From assembly GCF_014358075.1 (NCBI RefSeq), contig NZ_JACONT010000025.1, forward strand, positions 1-62,239: DNA of 62,239 bases, read 5' to 3'. Numbering within the stretch: the first letter of the stretch is position 1; every line of letters begins with the position of its first letter. This document shows positions 55,308 to 62,239 of this stretch, one piece after another. Both the position numbers and the translations under genes were made by a program. Origin of the DNA: Sphingomonas albertensis (GTDB lineage Bacteria > Pseudomonadota > Alphaproteobacteria > Sphingomonadales > Sphingomonadaceae). Under the pieces are notes generated by a model, which had not been told where the DNA came from, did no database searches, and was given only the letters and a program-made list of their open reading frames with translations.

Positions 55308-56086
55308 GCTTGATCCTCGACGACTCTGCGATCGGCGGCTCGCACGGCAAGCGCACGACGACGCGACGGAAGCCCCCACCACGGCGTTCCCGGCGAAAGA
55401 TGATGCTCGTGATGATAACCGCCGAAGTGGAAGCAGGTCAGCAGCGACAGGACCGGGCCCACATCGATGCTGTGCGCGCGGTGTGAATCGGCAAAGGGAG
55501 TCTCGCGTTCCCGGTGTGGCAACCACGTCCCAAAGACGAACAACTGTGCCACCGCACCCAGGGCCGGCAGAGCCCAGAAGATGACGATGTTGCCGAGCGG
55601 TGCCCCGAGCAGCAGCGTATAGATCAGCGCGACCACGGTGATCCGGATGATCTGCCCGTGCGAATAATAGGTCTTGAAGAACTGGAGGAACCAGCCGCCG
55701 AGACTTGGATCGCCGCCGTGAAAATCGGGATCCCCCGCCCTTCCCGTTTCCTTGTGATGCAGATGGTGCTGCGGCAACAGTGATGCATAGGACAGGCAGG
55801 CATAAAGCGACAGGCAGGCCGCACCGATAGCGCGGTTCAGTCGGGGCCGATCGGGTGCCAGCGCACCGTGCATTGAATCATGCGCGACGATGAACAGTCC
55901 GGTACTCAGCCAAGTCTGTACGATGACCATCACGATGGCCAAGGGAATTGTATCCGCGCTCCACCGCCAGAAGAAGATACCCGTTACGTGGATCGCCAGC
56001 CACGCCACGACGATCGCGGCGGACAGCGACACGCCGACACGCGTCTGGTGCCTCAGGGCCTCCGATTGGCGAACCGTCCCAATCAC
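55304..56086 (-). CDS. crtW: Beta-carotene ketolase CrtW
   Basis: A 260-residue membrane di-iron enzyme: FIVAHDSMHGALAPDRP, LLPQHHLHHKETGRAGDPDF and LTCFHFGGYHHEHHLSPGTP are the CrtW histidine boxes. It introduces keto groups at C4 of beta-ionone rings, giving echinenone, canthaxanthin or, with CrtZ, astaxanthin. The start is a GTG at 56086 overlapping the crtZ stop (GTGA); the frame upstream of it is not protein-like. It lies between crtZ and the CrtG-like gene in one operon. Confidence 0.92.
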   Translation of the reverse strand: MIGTVRQSEALRHQTRVGVSLSAAIVVAWLAIHVTGIFFWRWSADTIPLAIVMVIVQTWLSTGLFIVAHDSMHGALAPDRPRLNRAIGAACLSLYACLSYASLLPQHHLHHKETGRAGDPDFHGGDPSLGGWFLQFFKTYYSHGQIIRITVVALIYTLLLGAPLGNIVIFWALPALGAVAQLFVFGTWLPHRERETPFADSHRAHSIDVGPVLSLLTCFHFGGYHHEHHLSPGTPWWGLPSRRRALAVRAADRRVVEDQA

Positions 56087-56610
56087 TTCTTCGCGTCTGC
56101 CGAGACGAGGTTTCCGGCTTTGTCGGGACGTACCGCACGCCGCTGCGGATCGGCATTCGCGCGCAACTGCGCCTTCAGCACCGATGGCTTGCGCGCGAAC
56201 AGGAATCCGTGGCTGACGGTACCGTCCTTGCCCTCGACCGCGTGGTGCAGGCGGTGCGCTTGCAGCAGGCGCTTGAAATACCCCTGCTTGGGTACCCAGC
56301 GAAAGCCGCCGCGCTGATGCACGAGCATGTCGTGCACGAAGGCATAGATGCCGCCGTACACCGTGATGCCAAGCGCTGCCCACCACAGCGGTTCCCACCA
56401 GAGCCCGACGACAAACAACACGATCGGCACGATTGCGAACACGATTGCATAAAGGTCGTTCTTTTCGAACCAACCGTCATGGTCTTCGTGATGCGACTTG
56501 TGCCAGCCCCAGCCCCAGCCGTGCATGACGTAGCGATGCGCCGCCCACGCGAAGCACTCCATGAACAACACCATGAAGACGACGATCGCGAGTTTCTCGA
56601 ACCAGGTCAT
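56083..56610 (-). CDS. crtZ: Beta-carotene hydroxylase CrtZ
   Basis: A 175-residue hydroxylase with WAAHRYVMHGWGWGWHKSHH, HDMLVHQRGGF and LLQAHRLHHAVEGKDGTVSH; it ends in a Lys-rich tail. It adds hydroxyls at C3 of beta-ionone rings to give zeaxanthin or, on ketolated rings, astaxanthin. ATG 56610 (MTWFEKL) is preferred over the GTG at 56625, although neither has a clear RBS. It is the first gene of the minus-strand crtZ-crtW-crtG-like operon and diverges from the PAP2 gene. Confidence 0.93.
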   Translation of the reverse strand: MTWFEKLAIVVFMVLFMECFAWAAHRYVMHGWGWGWHKSHHEDHDGWFEKNDLYAIVFAIVPIVLFVVGLWWEPLWWAALGITVYGGIYAFVHDMLVHQRGGFRWVPKQGYFKRLLQAHRLHHAVEGKDGTVSHGFLFARKPSVLKAQLRANADPQRRAVRPDKAGNLVSADAKK

Positions 56611-56850
56611 TGTGCTCGATCGCACGAAATGACGATGGTCGGGTGCAACGAATTCAACATGATGCCTACATAACGGTTACCGGCGTTCGATGCGAGGGCG
56701 CCCCGCCACAAAATCTCGGGTCGGTGACGGCTGCAGCCGGCCTTTTGTCGTCGCCGTTTGCAGAACGCTGTCATGGGCCTTCGCGACGAGACGTGCCGGT
56801 AAAATCCCATCACCCTGGCACCGGAGGGTGACGAGCCGCGTTCGACCGCG

Positions 56851-57777
56851 ATGGTCCCCCGAGTCTTACGCGCCGACCACCGGGACACTCCCTCCTGGCT
56901 GTTGATCGCAGCCATGCTGATGAGTTTTCTCGCGGCCCAATATCATCACCGCTTCACGGTGGATCCAATCCGTGCGGCCCCCGCGATAGCGTCGCTGGTG
57001 GCGCTCGGCAGCGCGCTGGCGATCGGCAGGTACACCGCGCGACCCCGGCTGGCGGCCGGCGCGACCGCGTTTCTTCAGATGACGCTCTTCACGCTGCTCG
57101 GCGTCGTGCTGGCGTATGCGTTGGCGGCGAATGCCGGACGATTATGGGACGCGCGGCTGGCCGCCGCCGACCGTGCAATCGGCTTCGACTGGCCGGTTGT
57201 GCTCGCCTTGCTGGACACATGCCCTCCTGTAATCTGGCTGCTTGGATTGGCGTATCACAGCCTCACCTTGCAGATGATCGTCGTCATCGTCGCGTTGAGC
57301 GGCATGGGGAAATTCGACACGCTGAGGATAATGGTCTGCGCTGCGATCCTGTCCGGTTTCGTCACCATATTGATTTCAGGCCTTACCCCGGCGATGGGCA
57401 ACCTGTTCGATCCCTCCCGCTATGCGCATCTCTGGCCATCGATAGCCTGGCTGGAACAGGGGCTGATATCCGGGCTTCGCGACGGATCTCGGCGCGTGCT
57501 CGACCTCTCCATGCTCATGGGGATCGTCAGCTTTCCCAGTTTCCACGCGACGCTCGCCGCCATCTTCATATGGGCATTCGGCGCAATGCCGCGGCTTGCC
57601 CTACCGGGCCGGGCATGGGCCATACTGACGATCGTCGCGACGCCGGTCTTCGGCGGTCACTATGGGGTGGACGTCATCATGGGGCTTGTCCTCGCACCGC
57701 CTGCCCTCCGTGCAGCGCGCCGCCTCACGCGGCACAGGCAGTCTTTCCATCGGGTGGATTCAGCCCTGCCGGCCTGA
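56851..57777 (+). CDS. PAP2-family membrane phosphatase
   Basis: A 308-residue integral-membrane protein with about six TM segments. The PAP2 signature lies in GIVSFPSFHATLAAIFIWA and FGGHYGVDVIMG (Ser, His, His, Asp); the first motif KxxxxxxRP is not clear. It would dephosphorylate a lipid phosphate or act in phosphosphingolipid/inositol-lipid transfer. It is divergent from crtZ. Its last 53 bp overlap the 3' end of the convergent glycosyltransferase gene. Confidence 0.82.
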   Translation: MVPRVLRADHRDTPSWLLIAAMLMSFLAAQYHHRFTVDPIRAAPAIASLVALGSALAIGRYTARPRLAAGATAFLQMTLFTLLGVVLAYALAANAGRLWDARLAAADRAIGFDWPVVLALLDTCPPVIWLLGLAYHSLTLQMIVVIVALSGMGKFDTLRIMVCAAILSGFVTILISGLTPAMGNLFDPSRYAHLWPSIAWLEQGLISGLRDGSRRVLDLSMLMGIVSFPSFHATLAAIFIWAFGAMPRLALPGRAWAILTIVATPVFGGHYGVDVIMGLVLAPPALRAARRLTRHRQSFHRVDSALPA

Positions 57778-59032
57778 CGTCGGTCTCGCCGCACAGCGCC
57801 GCGTCGACCATCGCCGCCGCCTCGGCTGCGCCGCCGGCCGCCGCCATATCCGTCGCCATGCTCCGTGCCGCACGACGGTATTCCGGATCGCGCAACACCA
57901 ACCGCAACGCTGGTTCGAGACCTCCCTTGCCCGCTTCGGCAGCCGAGACGATGCGTGCAGCCCCGATCCGCTTCAGACGCGCCGCCGTCGCCGGTTGTTC
58001 GAATGCCAGCGGCACGGCAACGATCGGAACACCGGCCGCCAGCGCGTCCAGCACCGTATTGAACCCGCCATGCAGGATCGCGGCAGAACATTGGGGCAGG
58101 ATGCGGGTCTGCGACCAGAATGCCCTCACCAACGGGTTTCCCGGTAGCGAATGGGCTTCGCGGTCGCTCAGCCCGCCGCCATGCGCCACCACCGCACGGG
58201 CACCCACCGCGGAACAGGCCGCCGTCATCGCCGCGAACAGCGATCGGCGCGCACCCTGCAACGACCCAAGCGAGCAGAATATGAGCGGTCGACCGTCGTC
58301 GTCCGGAAGGTTTTCCTCGGGCTCGTCCCGTCGCCAAGGGCCGCCGTATCGAAAGCTCTCCGGCAAGGCCAGGCGCGGAAAGTCCAGGCCTTGCGGGCAT
58401 TGCGCGATCTGCAATCGTTCGGACCATTGATATTGGGGGTCGGGATCGAGCCCCCAACGCCGTGCATAGGTCGCCACCATCGTCGTGATCGGCCGCATCA
58501 ACAGGTCGCTGACTGCGTACCCGCCATTGTTGCGATTCCGCCCCACCGCATCGGGACGATACGCCCACCCGAGAAAGGGTGGTGGTACCGTCGGCTCCCT
58601 GAGCAAGGGCAATCCGGTAACGGCGGTTACGAACGGCAGCCGGAGATGCCGTGCCACCAGTGCTCCGGCTGGCTCGACCGAGTCGGCGACGATGGCATCG
58701 ACCCCCAGCCTGGACAGCGCCGTCGGGAGAGCCCTCAGAAGCAGTTCCGTCATCGATGCGGTACCGCGGATCATCCGCGGTAGTCCGACAGGCCCCGATG
58801 GCTGCGTCAGCTTGCGGCAATACTCCGCCAGCAAGCCCTGGCCGTCGGCGGGGTGATCGAGCGCCGCAAACCCAACACCGCAGTCGGGCACCAGCGACGC
58901 GACGTCGGCCAAGTGGAGTATCGTGACCCTATGCCCCGTTTTGACGAGCGATGCTCCCAATGCTGCTAGCGGATTGATGTGGCCCGCCGTTGGCGGCGCG
59001 ATGATCGCGATATGCCGCCTTTTGACCGTCAA
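57725..59032 (-). CDS. crtX: Carotenoid glycosyltransferase, CrtX-like
   Basis: A 435-residue GT1-family glycosyltransferase. N-terminal acceptor domain starts IAIIAPPTAGHINPLAALG; the sugar-nucleotide site is LHGGFNTVLDALAAGVPIVA followed by PLAFEQPATAARL, as in zeaxanthin glucosyltransferase. It would glycosylate hydroxylated carotenoids such as zeaxanthin or astaxanthin. The start is TTG 59032, since no ATG precedes the conserved N-terminus. It overlaps the PAP2 gene tail to tail. Confidence 0.88.
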   Translation of the reverse strand: MTVKRRHIAIIAPPTAGHINPLAALGASLVKTGHRVTILHLADVASLVPDCGVGFAALDHPADGQGLLAEYCRKLTQPSGPVGLPRMIRGTASMTELLLRALPTALSRLGVDAIVADSVEPAGALVARHLRLPFVTAVTGLPLLREPTVPPPFLGWAYRPDAVGRNRNNGGYAVSDLLMRPITTMVATYARRWGLDPDPQYQWSERLQIAQCPQGLDFPRLALPESFRYGGPWRRDEPEENLPDDDGRPLIFCSLGSLQGARRSLFAAMTAACSAVGARAVVAHGGGLSDREAHSLPGNPLVRAFWSQTRILPQCSAAILHGGFNTVLDALAAGVPIVAVPLAFEQPATAARLKRIGAARIVSAAEAGKGGLEPALRLVLRDPEYRRAARSMATDMAAAGGAAEAAAMVDAALCGETDVRPAGLNPPDGKTACAA

Positions 59033-59191
59033 TGCCGTGGAGCTTTCCGTCGCCGTCGTGTTCGATCGGTTACTATCAGCATGCCGGCGACGAGCGATAG
59101 CGCAATATTAGTCAAGCGCTTAGCGTTTGATCGGGGAGCACCAGAATGCGGCTGGTTGGTCCCCTGCCCCACAGCCTGAACGAACGTCCGC

Positions 59192-59653
59192 TTACGCCGA
59201 TCGCTGCCCGAAAGCGGCCGGGCCGCTTTCCACCGATTTTGAATGCGGACGGTCGTGTCTCGTCACAGCGATTCGCCACACAATTGATACCCGCACGCGC
59301 GATCGATCGGACGAGGCCACGAGCGCGTTCATGCTCTTGGACGATGCGCCGCCACGACCGACTTCATTGTTTTGAAAGGAGAGTTTCCTGAAATCTTTCC
59401 CCGCTTGCGTCTTATCGACCGCGTCCCGCCTCATGATCCAATCGACGGCATCACCACCAGCGCGGTAGGCAAAGCATTGCCGTGCCGGGTCAGTCGCGTG
59501 GAGGCTGCGGGCTCCATCGGGATGCCACGGACAGGCGCCACGGAGCCTGTCATATCCATCGACGAATGGTTGCAGCTGGACGGTCTGGCTGATCAGCCCG
59601 GCCAGCGCACCGCGCGTTGCCCCGTCGCGCGATGAGAACGTATTGTTTTCCAT
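59192..59653 (-). CDS. Degenerate CHC2 zinc-finger (primase-like) protein
   Basis: A 153-codon ORF. Residues ~15-75 resemble the CHC2 zinc finger of DNA primases: GLISQTVQLQPFVDGYDRLR, GACPWHPDGARSLH, RQCFAYRAGGDAVDWIMRRD. The final cysteine of the CxGC knuckle is Tyr here, so zinc binding is doubtful. After residue ~80 the sequence no longer looks like a primase, which points to a frameshift or truncation. GAGG lies five bases before ATG 59653. Such proteins occur on integrated elements. Confidence 0.55.
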   Translation of the reverse strand: MENNTFSSRDGATRGALAGLISQTVQLQPFVDGYDRLRGACPWHPDGARSLHATDPARQCFAYRAGGDAVDWIMRRDAVDKTQAGKDFRKLSFQNNEVGRGGASSKSMNALVASSDRSRVRVSIVWRIAVTRHDRPHSKSVESGPAAFGQRSA

Positions 59654-59816
59654 ATCTGCCTGCCTCGTCCGGAGCGCCGATCTGTGTGCCGGACCATAAT
59701 TTCGGTTGGCTCACCACGACGATCGCCAGTGCGGAGTAACCAATCAACGCGGATTGGGTCGATATCGGCATCAGCGATGAACCCGCCCCGCCCGAACGCA
59801 CGGTGCAGAGATAGCT

Positions 59817-60392
59817 CTAACGATCGTCGCCAAGATCAGAATGAGGCGCGACGTAATTCCCCCCCGCGATGGCAGCGAGGAGCAGGTTGCCGAACACAAT
59901 CCTCCGATCCTCACGAACGATGTTTCCGTCTTCCGGGTGCCAGGTGAACACCGCGGAGCGTGCAACCTGACCGCGCTCGATCCGGGACAATTGCGACGCG
60001 GAGACGCCGCTACGGCGGGCAAGCTCGGCGAGCGTCCAACCAAGCCGTCGGCGTCCCCATCGCAGAGATTCGCAAAGATAAACTTGCTGACCATCTTGGG
60101 GGGTGTCTGGCATCAGGGGATGAGGCCCCGCGTTCGGTCCAACCTCCGCCACTTGTGCCCAGTCCAATTCAAAGATCGCCATCATTCGCTTGAGAGTCTC
60201 GGAACGGGGCCACGCTTGTCCGTTTTCGATCCGCGACAGCGCAACCCGACCGATCCCGACCTGCACCGCAAAAACTTTCGGCGCGATCGGCTCGCCCATT
60301 CCTGCCTCGCCGCGTCGATAGCTCCGTATGATCCGGCACGAAGCCTGCAGAAGCCTGCAGGCAGACGCATGCGGGAGCGCGGACGTTCGCAA
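59817..60392 (-). CDS. XRE-type regulator with two helix-turn-helix domains
   Basis: A 191-codon ORF with two Cro/CI-like HTHs: HTH1 around VGIGRVALSRIENGQAWPRSE and HTH2 around LAELARRSGVSASQLSRIER. The frame opens with TTG 60392, but ATG 60299 has GAGG upstream and may be the real start, at the cost of the first helix of HTH1. The residues after HTH2 look unstructured. It diverges from the small ORF and serine recombinase, so it may repress them. Confidence 0.7.
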   Translation of the reverse strand: MRTSALPHASACRLLQASCRIIRSYRRGEAGMGEPIAPKVFAVQVGIGRVALSRIENGQAWPRSETLKRMMAIFELDWAQVAEVGPNAGPHPLMPDTPQDGQQVYLCESLRWGRRRLGWTLAELARRSGVSASQLSRIERGQVARSAVFTWHPEDGNIVREDRRIVFGNLLLAAIAGGNYVAPHSDLGDDR

Positions 60393-60462
60393 GGCATCGA
60401 GGACATTTACCGATTTTGTATCGTTGATGCACGTTGGATAACGACCATCTCAAAACGTCAGC

Positions 60463-60609
60463 ATGGTCGCTGTGCACATCGAGTGGGTGGAAGACGAGGA
60501 GGCGCAGGAGGCGCTTGCCGATCTCGTCCGGCTGCTCGCGCGTCAGGCAGCAAGAGAGGCTTATCGGCAAGGTCAGGATTCTCGGCGCCTCGAAGTTATA
60601 AAAGAATAG
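60463..60609 (+). CDS. 48-residue protein upstream of serine recombinase
   Basis: A short ORF reading HIEWVEDEEAQEALADLVRL then LARQAAREAYRQGQD: an acidic N-terminus and a charged amphipathic helix. The stop is 3 bp before the recombinase ATG, so the two are co-transcribed and probably coupled. Short proteins with a RLLARxAAREA core are common just before recombinases of sphingomonad elements. Its role is unknown; a recombination directionality or partner function is possible. Confidence 0.6.
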   Translation: MVAVHIEWVEDEEAQEALADLVRLLARQAAREAYRQGQDSRRLEVIKE

Positions 60610-60612
60610 GTC

Positions 60613-62239
60613 ATGCTGACTCCCCTACCCCGCCGCATCGGCCTTTACGGCCGTCATTCGACCATCATGCAGACCGCGTCATCGAGCGCTGATCAGGTTG
60701 CGGCCTGTGCACCGCTGGTCAGCTTTCTGGGCGGAAACGTCGTGGCGACCCAGCTTGATCCCCAGTTGTCAGGTTATCGCCGCAATCGCCCAGGACTGCA
60801 GCTGTTGCTTCGCGCAGCGGAAGCTGGCGAAATCGACTTCATCGTCTGCGAGTCGCTCGACCGGCTGGCGCGTGATGCAGAAGACTCGGCCTGGCTGGAC
60901 AAGAAGCTCGCCTATCACCGCGTCCAGCTCCACACGGTTAGCGAAGGCCATGTCGACGAGATCAAGTTCGCAGTGGCAGGGCTACTCGGATCGATCTTCC
61001 TGAAGCATCTCGTCGACAAGACGCTGTGCGGCATGGAGGCCGCCGTCCTTGCGGGACGGTTCGCCGGAGGGCGTGCATATGGATACAAGCGGATGGTGCG
61101 GCTCGATGCGAACGGAGAGGTTCAACGCGGGCTGCTCGAAATTGACGAAGCGCAGGCCGAGGTGGTGGGCCGCATCTTCGCATGGTTTGCCGCGGGGGTA
61201 TCCGCTATTCAGATTGCTACCCGACTAAACCACAAGGGCGTGCCAGGCCCCCGTGGTGGGGAGTGGAACGCCTCGACGATCCGCGGCGATCCCGCCAAAC
61301 TTGTCGGCATCCTCAACAACCCGCTTTATGTAGGACGCCTAGTATGGGGGCGCCGGGAGTGGCGCAGGAACCCCGACAGCGAAAAACGCGAACGCCGCTA
61401 TCGGCTCCGTGACCAGTCTGAGTGGGTAGAAGTTGCGGTCCCTGACCTGCGGATCATCGACGATACTTTGTTCGAGGCCGCGCGCGATGAAATCGAACGA
61501 CGCAAGCGGCCGGCAACGGCATCGTCGACGGTCGGCAGCAAGCGCGCAAAGCATCTCCTGTCGGGGCTCATCCGCTGCGGTTGCTGCGGGGCAAACTATA
61601 CGATCAGCGGGAAGGATTATTACCGCTGCGCTGGTCAGAAGGAGCGAGGCACGTGCGGTAATTGCGTTTCCGTGCGCAAAGAACCTCTGGAGGCCGCGAC
61701 GCTGGCGGTTCTGCAGGAGCATCTGCTGACCGAGAACCATGTGCGCCTATTTATAGAAGAATTCGAGCACGAGAGGCAGCGATTGGGCCGCCAGGACGCG
61801 GGCATGGAGCACGCAGCTCAACACCGCCTCAAGCAGGTCACTACTGAACTCGACAATCTGTACCAGAACCTGCTCGCCGGCATTGCCAGTCCGGTGCTCC
61901 GGGCGATGATCGCGGAGCGAGAGGCGGAGAAGGAGCGGCTGGAGGCACAAAGAGTTGCAACAATTACCGGGAAACCGATCGTAGTCTCCCTGCCCCACCC
62001 GGTGCTTGTGGACCGCTTCCGCAGTAAGGTTGCGGCACTCCGCCAGTCGCTCGACGACGAAGCGATCCGGACCGAGGCTGCGGCAGTGATGTCGACGCTC
62101 ATCGAAAGCGTGACGATCTGCCCCAACGAACCCGGCGGCCCGGAGGCGGAAGTGGTCGCCAAAGTATCGGACCTGCTGGCCTGCGCCACAAACGACAACG
62201 CCGCCCCAGCGGGCGGCATGATGTCGAGTTCTATAATGG
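60613..62239 (+). CDS. Large serine recombinase, runs off the window
   Basis: At least 542 codons with no stop before the window end. The resolvase domain starts IGLYGRHSTIMQ (catalytic Ser about residue 16) and contains ESLDRLARD, then EIKFAVAGLLGSIF. A recombinase domain follows (RAYGYKRMVRL, GEWNASTIRGDPAKLVGILN, YVGRLVWGR), then a zinc-ribbon with GLIRCGCCGANY and RCAGQKERGTCGNC, and a coiled-coil region. This is the integrase type of large serine recombinase. It probably integrates the element that begins or ends here. Confidence 0.92.
   Translation, partial: MLTPLPRRIGLYGRHSTIMQTASSSADQVAACAPLVSFLGGNVVATQLDPQLSGYRRNRPGLQLLLRAAEAGEIDFIVCESLDRLARDAEDSAWLDKKLAYHRVQLHTVSEGHVDEIKFAVAGLLGSIFLKHLVDKTLCGMEAAVLAGRFAGGRAYGYKRMVRLDANGEVQRGLLEIDEAQAEVVGRIFAWFAAGVSAIQIATRLNHKGVPGPRGGEWNASTIRGDPAKLVGILNNPLYVGRLVWGRREWRRNPDSEKRERRYRLRDQSEWVEVAVPDLRIIDDTLFEAARDEIERRKRPATASSTVGSKRAKHLLSGLIRCGCCGANYTISGKDYYRCAGQKERGTCGNCVSVRKEPLEAATLAVLQEHLLTENHVRLFIEEFEHERQRLGRQDAGMEHAAQHRLKQVTTELDNLYQNLLAGIASPVLRAMIAEREAEKERLEAQRVATITGKPIVVSLPHPVLVDRFRSKVAALRQSLDDEAIRTEAAAVMSTLIESVTICPNEPGGPEAEVVAKVSDLLACATNDNAAPAGGMMSSSIM

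Noticed and set aside
56087..56473. Long in-frame extension upstream of crtW
   Set aside because: It lies antisense-like over crtZ in another frame, is Arg-rich and has no CrtW similarity; GTG 56086 overlapping the crtZ stop is the sensible start.

Overview
The window reads as chromosomal DNA of a Sphingomonas-like alphaproteobacterium (Sphingomonadaceae). The basis is GC-rich coding with strong GC3 bias, large TonB-dependent receptors of the sphingomonad/Xanthomonas oligosaccharide type, a non-phosphorylative L-fucose pathway, an oxyR-katG pair and a crtW/crtZ/crtX/crtG-like carotenoid set. I saw no rRNA, tRNA or CRISPR array.

Layout. 1-7.5 kb: end of an MFS exporter, a small lipoprotein, an M13 metallopeptidase, then a TonB receptor coupled to a PepSY membrane protein (probable iron-chelate uptake). 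7.8-14.2 kb: a GlcG/HbpS-like protein, a TauD/TfdA dioxygenase coupled to an MFS transporter, an RBBP9-like pseudo-hydrolase, and an overlapping desaturase / PhnD-like / serine O-acetyltransferase trio. 14.2-15.3 kb: a chimeric NagX-like gene that lacks its normal N-terminus.

15.4-37.4 kb: a large locus for fucosylated glycans. GH95, GH35, GH43 and GH29 enzymes and a TonB receptor would release and import the sugars. A mutarotase, L-fucose dehydrogenase (AKR), lactonase, UxaA-type dehydratase (two subunits), SDR dehydrogenase, FAH-family hydrolase and FucP permease would take L-fucose to pyruvate and lactate. An LgoD-like zinc dehydrogenase and a UxaB-like reductase suggest a second branch for L-galactose/L-galactonate. 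GntR/FadR and IclR regulators are embedded, and a recurring ATCAGACAA / TTATCTGA motif marks the GH95 and GH29 promoters.

37.4-50.3 kb: an accessory, decaying region. Two related degenerate tyrosine-recombinase genes lie as direct repeats about 11.5 kb apart. Between them are a SARP-type regulator fused to an alpha/beta hydrolase, a DoxX-like protein, a cupin, a glutaminase of the animal GLS architecture split into three reading frames, a GST/DUF1428/VOC operon, and an ArsR/AHSA1 pair divergent from a DHFR-like gene with two palindromic operators.

50.4-59.0 kb: oxyR-katG, an SDR remnant, and a carotenoid cluster (crtG-like, crtW, crtZ, PAP2 phosphatase, crtX glycosyltransferase) consistent with hydroxylated, ketolated and glycosylated carotenoids. 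59.2-62.2 kb: edge of a mobile element, with a degenerate CHC2 zinc-finger protein, a double-HTH regulator, a 48-residue protein and a large serine recombinase running off the end.
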